Of a stretch of DNA of 5,466 nt, positions 1-5,124 are shown piece after piece (within the stretch, counting starts at the first letter, position 1; each line of letters starts with the position of its first letter). The position numbers and the translations under genes are program-made. The DNA is from Steroidobacteraceae bacterium (GTDB lineage Bacteria > Pseudomonadota > Gammaproteobacteria > Steroidobacterales > Steroidobacteraceae). The stretch is taken from NCBI GenBank assembly GCA_021325695.1, contig JAJTCR010000122.1, forward strand, positions 1-5,466, given 5' to 3'. The notes under the pieces are model-generated. The model was not told where the DNA came from, searched no databases, and saw nothing but the letters and a program-made list of their open reading frames with translations.

Positions 1-772
1 CGTCGCCGCCCGAGCCGTCCGGCGGCGGGTTCATGTCGATCTCGACGTAGGGCGCACTGGCCGCGAAGTCGAAGCAGGCGAACGCGTCGTGGGCGTGCAG
101 CAGCTTCGCGATCGCGCCGGTCGGCGAGCGCATGCCAGTGACGTTCGAAGCGGCCGAGAACGAGCCGATGCGAGGCCGCCCGAGGTACTCGGGTGCCTGC
201 AGCAGCCGTTCGAGGTGAGCGAGGTCGATGCCGCCGTCGTCCGCGAGATCGACCTCGACGACAGTCGCGAGGCCCTGTCGCCAGGTCACCTCGTTGCTGT
301 GGTGCTCGTAGGGACCGACGAACACCACGGGCTGCTTCACCAGCTGGTAAGCGCGGAACGCCTCGAACCGTGGCGCACCCAGGAACTCGCGCAGGTGGTC
401 GCGGACAATGCGCCGCGTCGCCGGCGGCAATGCCACACCGAGGATCTGTTGCAGCTTGTCGATCGCGCCGGTCGCGCCCGTGCCGCACGCGACGATCCGG
501 CCCTGCGGGCCCGCGTTCACCGCGTCCTTGATCGTGCGCTCCGCTTCGTGCAGCAGCCGGCTCATGCTGCGACCGGTCAGGTCGTCCTCGGTGTGCGTGT
601 TGGCGTAGATCCGCTGCAGGTTCTGCAGGTAGCGCTCGACGAACGCGAGGCAGCGCCCGGAGGCCGTGTAATCGCAATAGACCATCAGGCGCCGGCCGAA
701 CGGCGTGTCGAACGACGAGTCGATGCCGACGATCTGCGAACGCAGGAACTCGAACGTCCAGCCGGCGGTCAT
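1..772 (-). CDS. Aminotransferase class V (cysteine desulfurase-like) PLP enzyme, 3' part outside window
   Basis: Reading the minus strand from the ATG at 770-772 gives 257 uninterrupted codons to the window edge, with strong G/C third-position bias. The protein looks like a fold-type I PLP enzyme of the aminotransferase class V / NifS-CsdA superfamily. Supporting motifs are VYCDYTASGR (residues 31-40), YANTHT (56-61), the glycine-rich CGTGATGAID (96-105) where the PLP phosphate normally docks, EHHSN (156-160, like the EHHAN motif of cysteine desulfurases), SNVTG (209-213), and FDFAASAP (234-241), whose Asp235 should pair with the PLP pyridine nitrogen. The Schiff-base lysine would lie further on and is not in the window. 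A stretch AAGG sits 8 nt before the ATG, and no start codon in this frame was found between it and an upstream stop in the repeat cluster. It looks cytosolic, with no signal peptide or membrane helix. Superfamily is confident; substrate (cysteine, selenocysteine, kynurenine or other) cannot be decided here. Confidence 0.87.
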   Translation of the reverse strand, partial: MTAGWTFEFLRSQIVGIDSSFDTPFGRRLMVYCDYTASGRCLAFVERYLQNLQRIYANTHTEDDLTGRSMSRLLHEAERTIKDAVNAGPQGRIVACGTGATGAIDKLQQILGVALPPATRRIVRDHLREFLGAPRFEAFRAYQLVKQPVVFVGPYEHHSNEVTWRQGLATVVEVDLADDGGIDLAHLERLLQAPEYLGRPRIGSFSAASNVTGMRSPTGAIAKLLHAHDAFACFDFAASAPYVEIDMNPPPDGSGGD

Positions 773-786
773 GACGGGCGCCTTTC

Positions 787-875
787 GTAGAAAATCAGGG
801 ACATTCCTTATTTTCCGGTAGAAAACCAGGAGTGTCCCCTATTTGTGGAAATTAAGGAGTGTCCCCATTTGCGGG
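787..875. repeat. Cluster of three related REP-like quasi-palindromic repeats
   Basis: Three copies of a roughly 30-bp motif lie side by side in an AT-richer patch between the PLP-enzyme gene and the small plus-strand gene. Copies 1 and 2 begin with nearly identical 13-mers, GTAGAAAATCAGG (787-799) and GTAGAAAACCAGG (818-830), giving a 31-nt period. The core AGGGACATTCCT (797-808) is inverted relative to AGGAGTGTCCCC at 828-839 and at 855-866; the latter two are identical direct copies 27 nt apart. The arms 798-816 and 847-865 are inverted repeats matching at 17 of 19 positions. A tetranucleotide GTAG beside an imperfect palindrome is reminiscent of REP elements mobilised by RAYT (TnpA_REP) transposases. 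That identity is inference; no transposase is visible in the window. The repeats are seen directly. Confidence 0.75.
792..844. other. Long imperfect hairpin formed by repeat copies 1 and 2
   Basis: The region folds around a centre at 818. The outer stem pairs 792-795 with 841-844, then a 2x2 mismatch. The main stem pairs 798-808 with 828-838 (11 pairs, one T-G), then another 2x2 mismatch. The inner stem pairs 811-815 with 821-825, closing a 5-nt loop CGGTA. A structure here could end transcription of the kinase operon or protect a transcript end, since it follows the operon and precedes the PLP-enzyme start. There is no clean run of T after the stem in either direction, so it is not a textbook intrinsic terminator. 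Base pairing is read from the sequence; function is inferred. Confidence 0.55.
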
Positions 876-896
876 GGCGGCGGGGAGGACTACCAT
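869..896 (+). promoter_or_regulatory. Possible weak sigma-70 promoter for the small plus-strand gene
   Basis: TTGCGG (869-874) and TACCAT (891-896) are spaced 16 nt apart, and transcription starting just after would give a leader of about 30-40 nt before the ATG at 940. Each box is a poor match (3 of 6 and 4 of 6 to consensus), so this is only a candidate. The -35 box overlaps the end of the third repeat copy. Confidence 0.18.
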
Positions 897-927
897 TTCC
901 AGTGCCGGAAACGTCATCGGCGTGAAC

Positions 928-932
928 GGGAG
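928..932 (+). promoter_or_regulatory. Ribosome binding site for the ATG at 940
   Basis: GGGAG sits 7 nt before ATG 940-942, a near-ideal distance, and only 1 nt before the in-frame ATG at 934. It therefore favours 940 as the start of the reading frame that runs into the TAG at 1024. Confidence 0.5.
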
Positions 933-939
933 AATGGCC

Positions 940-1026
940 ATGTTGCATGGACATCGATCGCTCCCCCAGGTTGGCGCCCAGGATCCGGAGCTCCGCAATT
1001 CGCCGATCTCGGAGGAAGAAGACTAG
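940..1026 (+). pseudogene. N-terminal part of a small protein, cut off by an in-frame TAG
   Basis: The ATG at 940 opens a 28-codon frame ending in an acidic stretch SEEED and then TAG at 1024-1026. The same frame continues directly into the 49-codon small protein at 1039-1188, beginning ETDVV. The acidic run before the stop and the acidic residues just after it join smoothly, which suggests that this is the natural N-terminus of one protein of about 82 residues, broken by a single nonsense change (a GAG, CAG or AAG codon to TAG). Third-position G/C is lower here than in neighbouring genes, as expected for a poorly constrained N-terminal segment or for a non-coding leader. There is no signal peptide or membrane segment. 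The alternatives are a genuine 28-residue leader peptide whose translation feeds re-initiation at 1039, or a sequencing error. Confidence 0.4.
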
Positions 1027-1029
1027 GAG
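1025..1029 (+). promoter_or_regulatory. Ribosome binding site for the GTG at 1039, overlapping the TAG
   Basis: AGGAG begins inside the TAG stop codon and lies 9 nt before GTG 1039-1041. It is the best Shine-Dalgarno match near this gene. It supports translation of the C-terminal piece alone, either independently or by ribosomes that have just terminated at the TAG. Confidence 0.45.
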
Positions 1030-1038
1030 ACTGACGTC

Positions 1039-1188
1039 GTGCGCCAGCAGCTGCCGGGCGCGGCCGTGTGCTACTTCAACGGCACGGAATACGCCCATGG
1101 CAACTACGTCGTCAGCGGCTCGCAGGTCCTGCGCTGTCAATACGGCGTCTGGATCGACTCCGGCTCGTCGGACGAGCGCAACCCGTAG
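1039..1188 (+). CDS. Small two-cysteine protein, DUF1496-like
   Basis: This 49-codon frame runs from GTG 1039 to TAG 1186-1188 and has near-saturated G/C at third positions, like the real genes around it. The visible core is VCYFNGTEYAHG (residues 10-21), then SGSQVLRC (26-33) and YGVWIDSG (35-42). Its two cysteines, Cys11 and Cys33, are 22 residues apart and flank aromatic and glycine residues. This spacing resembles the small DUF1496 family, where a C-Y-x-N/G-x-x-Y motif is followed by LRC; the match is from memory and the function of that family is unknown to me. The two cysteines could form a disulfide or bind a metal. The frame continues upstream through a single TAG into a plausible N-terminus, so the gene may be a broken version of a protein of about 82 residues. 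The last 52 nt overlap the kinase gene on the other strand. Promoter and start are uncertain. Confidence 0.55.
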   Translation: MRQQLPGAAVCYFNGTEYAHGNYVVSGSQVLRCQYGVWIDSGSSDERNP

Positions 1189-2495
1189 TCCGTCGAGGTT
1201 GGCGGCGGCGGGAGCCACAGCCGGACCACGGCGCCCTGCCCGTCGGTCCGGTTGCCCGCCTCGAGCGTGCCGCCGTGCGCCTCGATGATCTCCCGGCACA
1301 GTGTCAGGCCGAGCCCGCTGCCCGCCGGCTTGGTCGAGTAGAACGGCAGCAGCGCGTTGGTCAGCACCTCGGCCGTCATGCCCGAGCCGCGGTCGCGCAC
1401 CTCCACCGTCCAGCCGCCGCGGTGACCGTAGACCCGCACGCTGGTCTCGCCCGCCGGTGAGCCCGCCTCCGTCGCGTTCTTGAGCAGGTTGATCATGACC
1501 TGCTCGAGCTGCGACTCGTCGAACCAGGCCGCGCCGGACGGCAGCACGTCCTCGACGGTGAACGGACTGACCGCGCGCAACGACTCGAGGAACCTGCGCC
1601 AGTCGACCATGGCTGGACGCGGCTTCGGCAGCTTGGCGAACCGCGAATACCCCTCGACGAACTGCGACAGGTGCTGCATGCGATCGTCGATCGCCGTGAA
1701 CACGCGCTGCAGCTGCTCCGGCTCGGGCTGCTGCGCCAGACGCTGGCCCGACTGCGCGAGCGAGGCGATGGGCGCGACGGAGTTGTTGATCTCGTGCGCG
1801 ATCACGCGGATCACCTTCTTCCAGACCGCGACCTCCTGCGCATTGAGTTCGCGCGTCAGCTGCTTGAGCAGGCGCAGGCGGTGCGGCTGGCCGTTCAGCA
1901 GGAACTGCCGGTGCGAGACGTGGAAAACGTGCGCGTCGTCGCCGAACTGCGTCGTGAACAGCTGGTCGCGCGTGCTTTCGAGCGCCTCGCGCAACGCGGC
2001 CGGCTGCGACTCGAGCAACGGCGCGAGTGCGAGCCCCTCGAGCTTGCGGCCGCCCGCGAACAGCTGGCGCGCAGCCAGGTTGCCGTACAGGATCGTGCCG
2101 GTCGCGTTCGTCAGCAGCATCGCGAGCGGTGACGCCTGGATCACCGTGTCGAGCAGCAGCTCGCGCTGGTGCAGCTCCTGTCGTTGCGATCGCAGTTTCG
2201 AACCGAGCCCGTTGTAGCCCGCGACGAGCCGGCGCAACCGCGCCTCGCGCGGTTCGGCAATGCTGATGCTGTAATCGCGGTCGTGCAGGCTCGAAAGGCC
2301 GTCGGCGAGCGCGTCGAGCAAGATCTCCTGCTGCTTGAGCGAAGCCCGGACCCAGTAGCCCAGCAGCCCGTACACGAGGACCGTGAGCAGCAGCGCGAGC
2401 AGCTTGGGCCCGACCGGAAGCTCGGCCAGCGCGAGCGCCGCGAGCGTGAGCAGGCCGAGCGCGAGCAGGCAGGCCGTGACCTTCCGTTGGCGCAT
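1137..2495 (-). CDS. Membrane-bound sensor histidine kinase, NtrY-like
   Basis: A 452-residue protein from ATG 2493-2495. Two hydrophobic helices (about residues 6-27 and 31-48) are separated by only a few residues, so it has essentially no periplasmic sensor domain. A linker or HAMP-like segment (49-110) and a PAS-like domain (about 113-215, starting LLLDTVIQASPLAMLLTNATG) follow. The phosphoacceptor H box is IAHEINNSVAPI with His234, of the NtrY type. The ATPase domain has an N box INLLKNATEA (335-344), a G1 box DRGSGM (368-373), an F box PFYSTKP (384-390) and a G2 box GSGLGL (392-397). The catalytic core ends near WLPP (427-430); the last 20 or so residues are a non-conserved tail lying antisense to the small plus-strand gene. 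It should autophosphorylate and pass phosphate to Asp54 of the regulator encoded just upstream. An alternative GTG start at 2504 overlaps the regulator stop codon as GTGA. Signal sensed is unknown; class is certain. Confidence 0.95.
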   Translation of the reverse strand: MRQRKVTACLLALGLLTLAALALAELPVGPKLLALLLTVLVYGLLGYWVRASLKQQEILLDALADGLSSLHDRDYSISIAEPREARLRRLVAGYNGLGSKLRSQRQELHQRELLLDTVIQASPLAMLLTNATGTILYGNLAARQLFAGGRKLEGLALAPLLESQPAALREALESTRDQLFTTQFGDDAHVFHVSHRQFLLNGQPHRLRLLKQLTRELNAQEVAVWKKVIRVIAHEINNSVAPIASLAQSGQRLAQQPEPEQLQRVFTAIDDRMQHLSQFVEGYSRFAKLPKPRPAMVDWRRFLESLRAVSPFTVEDVLPSGAAWFDESQLEQVMINLLKNATEAGSPAGETSVRVYGHRGGWTVEVRDRGSGMTAEVLTNALLPFYSTKPAGSGLGLTLCREIIEAHGGTLEAGNRTDGQGAVVRLWLPPPPTSTDYGLRSSDEPESIQTPY

Positions 2496-2500
2496 CGCCG

Positions 2501-3862
2501 TCACCGGCCTTCCGGCGAGCTCGCGGCGATGCCCAGCTTTTCCATGCGACGGTAGAGTGACTGGCGCGTGAGTCCAAGGTCGCGCGCGGCCTTGGCGACG
2601 ACGCCCTGGTGTCGCGCCAGCGCGCCCTCGATCTCGGCGCGGTCGGGTTCGCGCGCGGGCGCCAACTCGACCGCGGACGCCGGGCCCGCGGCCAGCATCA
2701 GGTCCGGCGGTCCGATGCGGTGCGAACCGGCGAGCAGGCACGCGCGCCGGATGCAGTTGCGCAGCTCCCGCACGTTGCCCGGCCAGTCGTGCCGCAGCAG
2801 GGCACGTTCGGCCTCGGGCGTGAGTTCGTAGCCCGGTTCCAGGAAGTGCCGTGCGAGCGGCAGCACGTCCTCGCGGCGCTCGGCGAGCGAGGGCACCCGC
2901 AACTCGATCACGTTGAGCCTGTAATAGAGGTCCTCCCGAAACCGGCCCTGCCGCATGGCCTCGAGCAGCGACGCGTTGGTCGCTGAAATGATGCGAACCC
3001 GGACCCGTCGCGTCTGGCTCGAGCCGAGCCGCTCGAATTCGCCCGTCTGCAGCACGCGCAGCAGTTTCGCCTGTCCCGGCAGCGGCAGGTTGCCAATCTC
3101 GTCGAGGAACAGCGTGCCGCCGTTGGCGGCCTCGAACCGGCCCTCGCGGGTCTTCGCGCCCGTGTACGCGCCGCTCTCGGCGCCAAAGAGTTCGCTTTCG
3201 AGCAACTCCGACGGCAGCGCGCCTGCGTTCACCTTCACGAAAGGCCCGTCCCGGGCCGCCGAGTTGGCCTGGATGATCTCCGCGACGATCTCCTTGCCGG
3301 CGCCGTTCGGCCCCGTGATCAGGACCGGGACGTCCGCTCGCGCGACTTGAGTCGCCGTCTGCACGACGGCGTGCAGCGCGTCGCTGCGATAGACGATGTC
3401 GCGCAGGTCGAACCGGTTCGCGAGTTCGTCGCGCGACCGCTCGACCCGCTGGCGGCGTTCGCGCTCGACGTCCAGCACCGCGCGCAACTGCAGCAGGTTG
3501 CGCACCGTGGTCACGAGCCGCGCGTTGTCCCACGGTTTCGCGAGGTAATCGGCCGCGCCGGCCTTGACCAGCTCCACGGCCGTCTCGAGGCTGGTCCACG
3601 CCGTCATCAGCACGACCGGCATGTCCGGGTGCGCGGCGCGGATCGCGCGGAACAGCTCGATGCCCTCCCGGCCCGAGGTGACCTCGCGCTGGAAGTTCAT
3701 GTCCTGGATCACGAGGTCGATGCCGCCCCGCGCGAGCCGTTCGAGGCCTTCGCGCGGGGTCGCCGCCTGTTCGACGCGCGCACCCTCGAGCGTGAGCAGC
3801 ACGTCGAGCGCCGTGCGCACCGCATCGTTGTCGTCGATGACCAGCAGCGTCCGTCCGTGCAT
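2501..3862 (-). CDS. Sigma-54-dependent response regulator, NtrC family
   Basis: A full-length, 453-residue three-domain activator. The receiver domain (about 4-120) has the acidic pair Asp10-Asp11, phosphoacceptor Asp54 in IQDMNF, Thr87 and Lys109 in AKPW. An arginine-rich helical linker (about 127-150) follows. The AAA+ domain (about 155-380) has Walker A GPNGAGKE (184-191), the sigma-54 contact loop GAYTGA (231-236), Walker B GGTLFLDEIG (248-257), the arginine-finger region FREDLYYRLNV (308-318) and sensor II WPGNVREL (360-367). A Fis-type helix-turn-helix (about 409-445) with AAARDLGLTRQSLYRRM-like sequence ends the protein. When phosphorylated it should oligomerise and open sigma-54 promoters, presumably of the transporter operon it sits in. 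Walker A differs from the usual GESGTGKE, and the contact loop has Tyr in place of the usual Phe. The ATG at 3862 is preceded by GAGG at only 3 nt, but the N-terminus fits the receiver fold exactly and no other in-frame start is evident. Confidence 0.96.
   Translation of the reverse strand: MHGRTLLVIDDNDAVRTALDVLLTLEGARVEQAATPREGLERLARGGIDLVIQDMNFQREVTSGREGIELFRAIRAAHPDMPVVLMTAWTSLETAVELVKAGAADYLAKPWDNARLVTTVRNLLQLRAVLDVERERRQRVERSRDELANRFDLRDIVYRSDALHAVVQTATQVARADVPVLITGPNGAGKEIVAEIIQANSAARDGPFVKVNAGALPSELLESELFGAESGAYTGAKTREGRFEAANGGTLFLDEIGNLPLPGQAKLLRVLQTGEFERLGSSQTRRVRVRIISATNASLLEAMRQGRFREDLYYRLNVIELRVPSLAERREDVLPLARHFLEPGYELTPEAERALLRHDWPGNVRELRNCIRRACLLAGSHRIGPPDLMLAAGPASAVELAPAREPDRAEIEGALARHQGVVAKAARDLGLTRQSLYRRMEKLGIAASSPEGR
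2508..2513 (-). promoter_or_regulatory. Ribosome binding site of the kinase, ambiguous between two starts
   Basis: GGAAGG, inside the end of the regulator gene, lies 3 nt before GTG 2504 and 12 nt before ATG 2495. The first spacing is short and the second long, so the start is not settled. Either way, translation is probably coupled to the regulator, whose TGA is at 2501-2503. Confidence 0.45.
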
Positions 3863-3874
3863 CGTCCTCTTCGC

Positions 3875-3895
3875 GTCGGCCCCGTCGGGCCGGAC
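3875..3895 (-). promoter_or_regulatory. Short GC-rich hairpin in the permease-regulator gap
   Basis: In the 39-nt gap the transcript can pair GGCCC with GGGCC around a GACG loop (stem arms at 3878-3882 and 3887-3891), extended by GTC/GAC (3875-3877 with 3893-3895) past one bulged base. No U-run follows, so it is not a simple terminator. It ends about 12 nt before the regulator start and could protect the transcript end or tune regulator translation. Such hairpins also arise by chance in GC-rich DNA. Confidence 0.35.
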
Positions 3896-3901
3896 GACTC
3901 G

Positions 3902-5107
3902 TCAAACCGTGCGCGTGGCGATCGCGGGCGACACCAGCGAGGCACGGCGCGCCGGCCGCAACGCGGCCCCGAGGCTCAGCAGCCAGAGCCCGAGCGCACC
4001 TCCGACCAGATAATAAAGCTTCAGGCGCGGGAGTTCGAACGTCGTGCTGAGCCAGTAGCCGAGCACGAGCGCGAGCACGCAGCCGGTCACGACGCCGACC
4101 GTCGTGATCAGCCAGTTCTCCGCCAGGAAGTAACGCAGGATGTCGAGGCGCCTCGCCCCGACCGCGCGACGCGTGCCGATCTGCTTCGTGCGCGTGCTGA
4201 CGTTGAATGCGGCGAGGCCGAAGATGCCGAGCGCGGCGATGCCGAGCAGCAACCCGATCACGACGGTCAGGTAGACGGCCATCGCGCGGTCGTCGGCATA
4301 GGTGGATGCGGCGACGTACTCGAGCGACCGCGTCTTGAGGATGACGCGCCCGTTCTCGACCTTGGACAACGCCTCCTCGGCTGCCTTCATCAGCTCGTCG
4401 CGCCGGCCCGGCTCCGTCCGCACGAGGTAGCGCGCGTACTGCTCGTCGGGGATCTCCGGCGCGATCGCGACGTTGGGGAAGTGGTCCCAGGTCGGCCACG
4501 AGCCGTGCATCCGGTCGATGATGCCGACGATGGTCGCGGGCTGGTTGATCGAGGTGTAGACGGTCTTGCCGAGCGCGGAGCCGTCCGGAAACAGTTCCTT
4601 GGCCACGTCGCGCGTGAGCAGGAGTTCCGGCGGGAACGACGACGTGTTGCGCGGCGGCTTGCGCACGACCGCCGCATCGACGTCGCGACCCTCGGCGATT
4701 TTCACGCCGAACGTGCGCGCGCCCTGTTCGTCGGTGTAGAAGACGTTGACCTGGCCTTCCTTGCCCTTCTCGTTCTGCTCCGTGTAGATCGTGGAGCTCG
4801 AGCCGCCGCCCGACAGCGGCAGCGCGTTCGTGACCGTCGCGGCCACCACGCCCGGCAGGCCGCGCAGGATCGCGAGGTCCTCGCGCATCGTGGCCTCGCC
4901 GTTGAAGCGGTCGCCGTTGACCGTCCAGCCGATCGTGAAGATGTTCGGCACGTCGATGCCGTGGTCGGCATTGAGTGTCTCGAGCCGCTGGATGACGATG
5001 TACAGCGAGTTGACGACGATCGCGAGCGCGAGCGCGATCTGCAGCGCGACCAGGATCGCGCCCGTCGGGCTGCGACGCAGCGAGCTCAGGATGTGCTTGA
5101 AGTCCAT
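3902..5107 (-). CDS. ABC transporter permease, FtsX/MacB type (complete)
   Basis: A 401-residue inner-membrane protein with the standard MacB-like layout. Residues 1-15 (MDFKHILSSLRRSP) are cytoplasmic; the first membrane helix is at about 17-39. A large periplasmic domain (about 40-275, MacB_PCD type) carries the usual early LPGVVAATVTNALPLSG stretch (84-100). The FtsX core has helices at about 276-301, 332-354 and 364-384. The cytoplasmic segment between helices 2 and 3 contains RTKQIGTRRAVGARR (306-320), the coupling region that normally contacts the ATPase. The ATG at 5107 is chosen because GGAG (5116-5119) precedes it by 8 nt and MDFKHIL aligns with family N-termini; an open frame upstream to 5173 overlaps the previous gene and is not used. 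The gene lies 17 nt after another permease of the same family and 39 nt before the regulator, so it is probably co-transcribed. Such permeases usually move lipids, peptides or antibiotics by mechanotransmission; the substrate here is unknown. Confidence 0.94.
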   Translation of the reverse strand: MDFKHILSSLRRSPTGAILVALQIALALAIVVNSLYIVIQRLETLNADHGIDVPNIFTIGWTVNGDRFNGEATMREDLAILRGLPGVVAATVTNALPLSGGGSSSTIYTEQNEKGKEGQVNVFYTDEQGARTFGVKIAEGRDVDAAVVRKPPRNTSSFPPELLLTRDVAKELFPDGSALGKTVYTSINQPATIVGIIDRMHGSWPTWDHFPNVAIAPEIPDEQYARYLVRTEPGRRDELMKAAEEALSKVENGRVILKTRSLEYVAASTYADDRAMAVYLTVVIGLLLGIAALGIFGLAAFNVSTRTKQIGTRRAVGARRLDILRYFLAENWLITTVGVVTGCVLALVLGYWLSTTFELPRLKLYYLVGGALGLWLLSLGAALRPARRASLVSPAIATRTV

Positions 5108-5115
5108 GTGGAGTA

Positions 5116-5119
5116 CTCC
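5116..5119 (-). promoter_or_regulatory. Ribosome binding site of the complete permease
   Basis: GGAG stands 8 nt before the ATG at 5107 and inside the 17-nt gap after the previous gene's TGA (5125-5127). It fixes 5107 as the start. It is part of a perfect 10-nt palindrome, GGAGTACTCC (5110-5119). Confidence 0.7.
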
Positions 5120-5124
5120 GCGAA

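Noticed and set aside
89..790. A 233-codon plus-strand open frame at the left edge.
   Set aside because: The minus strand here encodes an aminotransferase class V protein with clear motifs; the plus-strand frame has no domain features.
787..875. A CRISPR array.
   Set aside because: The copies are diverged, inverted relative to one another and contiguous, without unique spacers of constant length, and no cas genes are present.
808..2577. A 589-codon minus-strand open frame that ends inside the repeats.
   Set aside because: It is an off-frame shadow of the kinase gene; its last residues are simply a translation of the repeat cluster.
1137..4499. A 1120-codon minus-strand open frame that would fuse the kinase to a long N-terminal extension.
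   Set aside because: Only the part from about 2504 down is the kinase. Upstream it runs through the regulator and permease genes in a wrong frame, with arginine/alanine-rich translation typical of GC-rich shadow frames.
5110..5119. The perfect palindrome GGAGTACTCC as an operator.
   Set aside because: It contains the ribosome binding site, is only 10 nt long, sits inside an operon, and has no second copy in the intergenic gaps.
3863..5124. A sigma-54 promoter (GG-N10-GC) for this operon inside the window.
   Set aside because: No convincing TGGCAC-N5-TTGC match was seen in the intergenic gaps; the controlled promoter is probably beyond the right edge.
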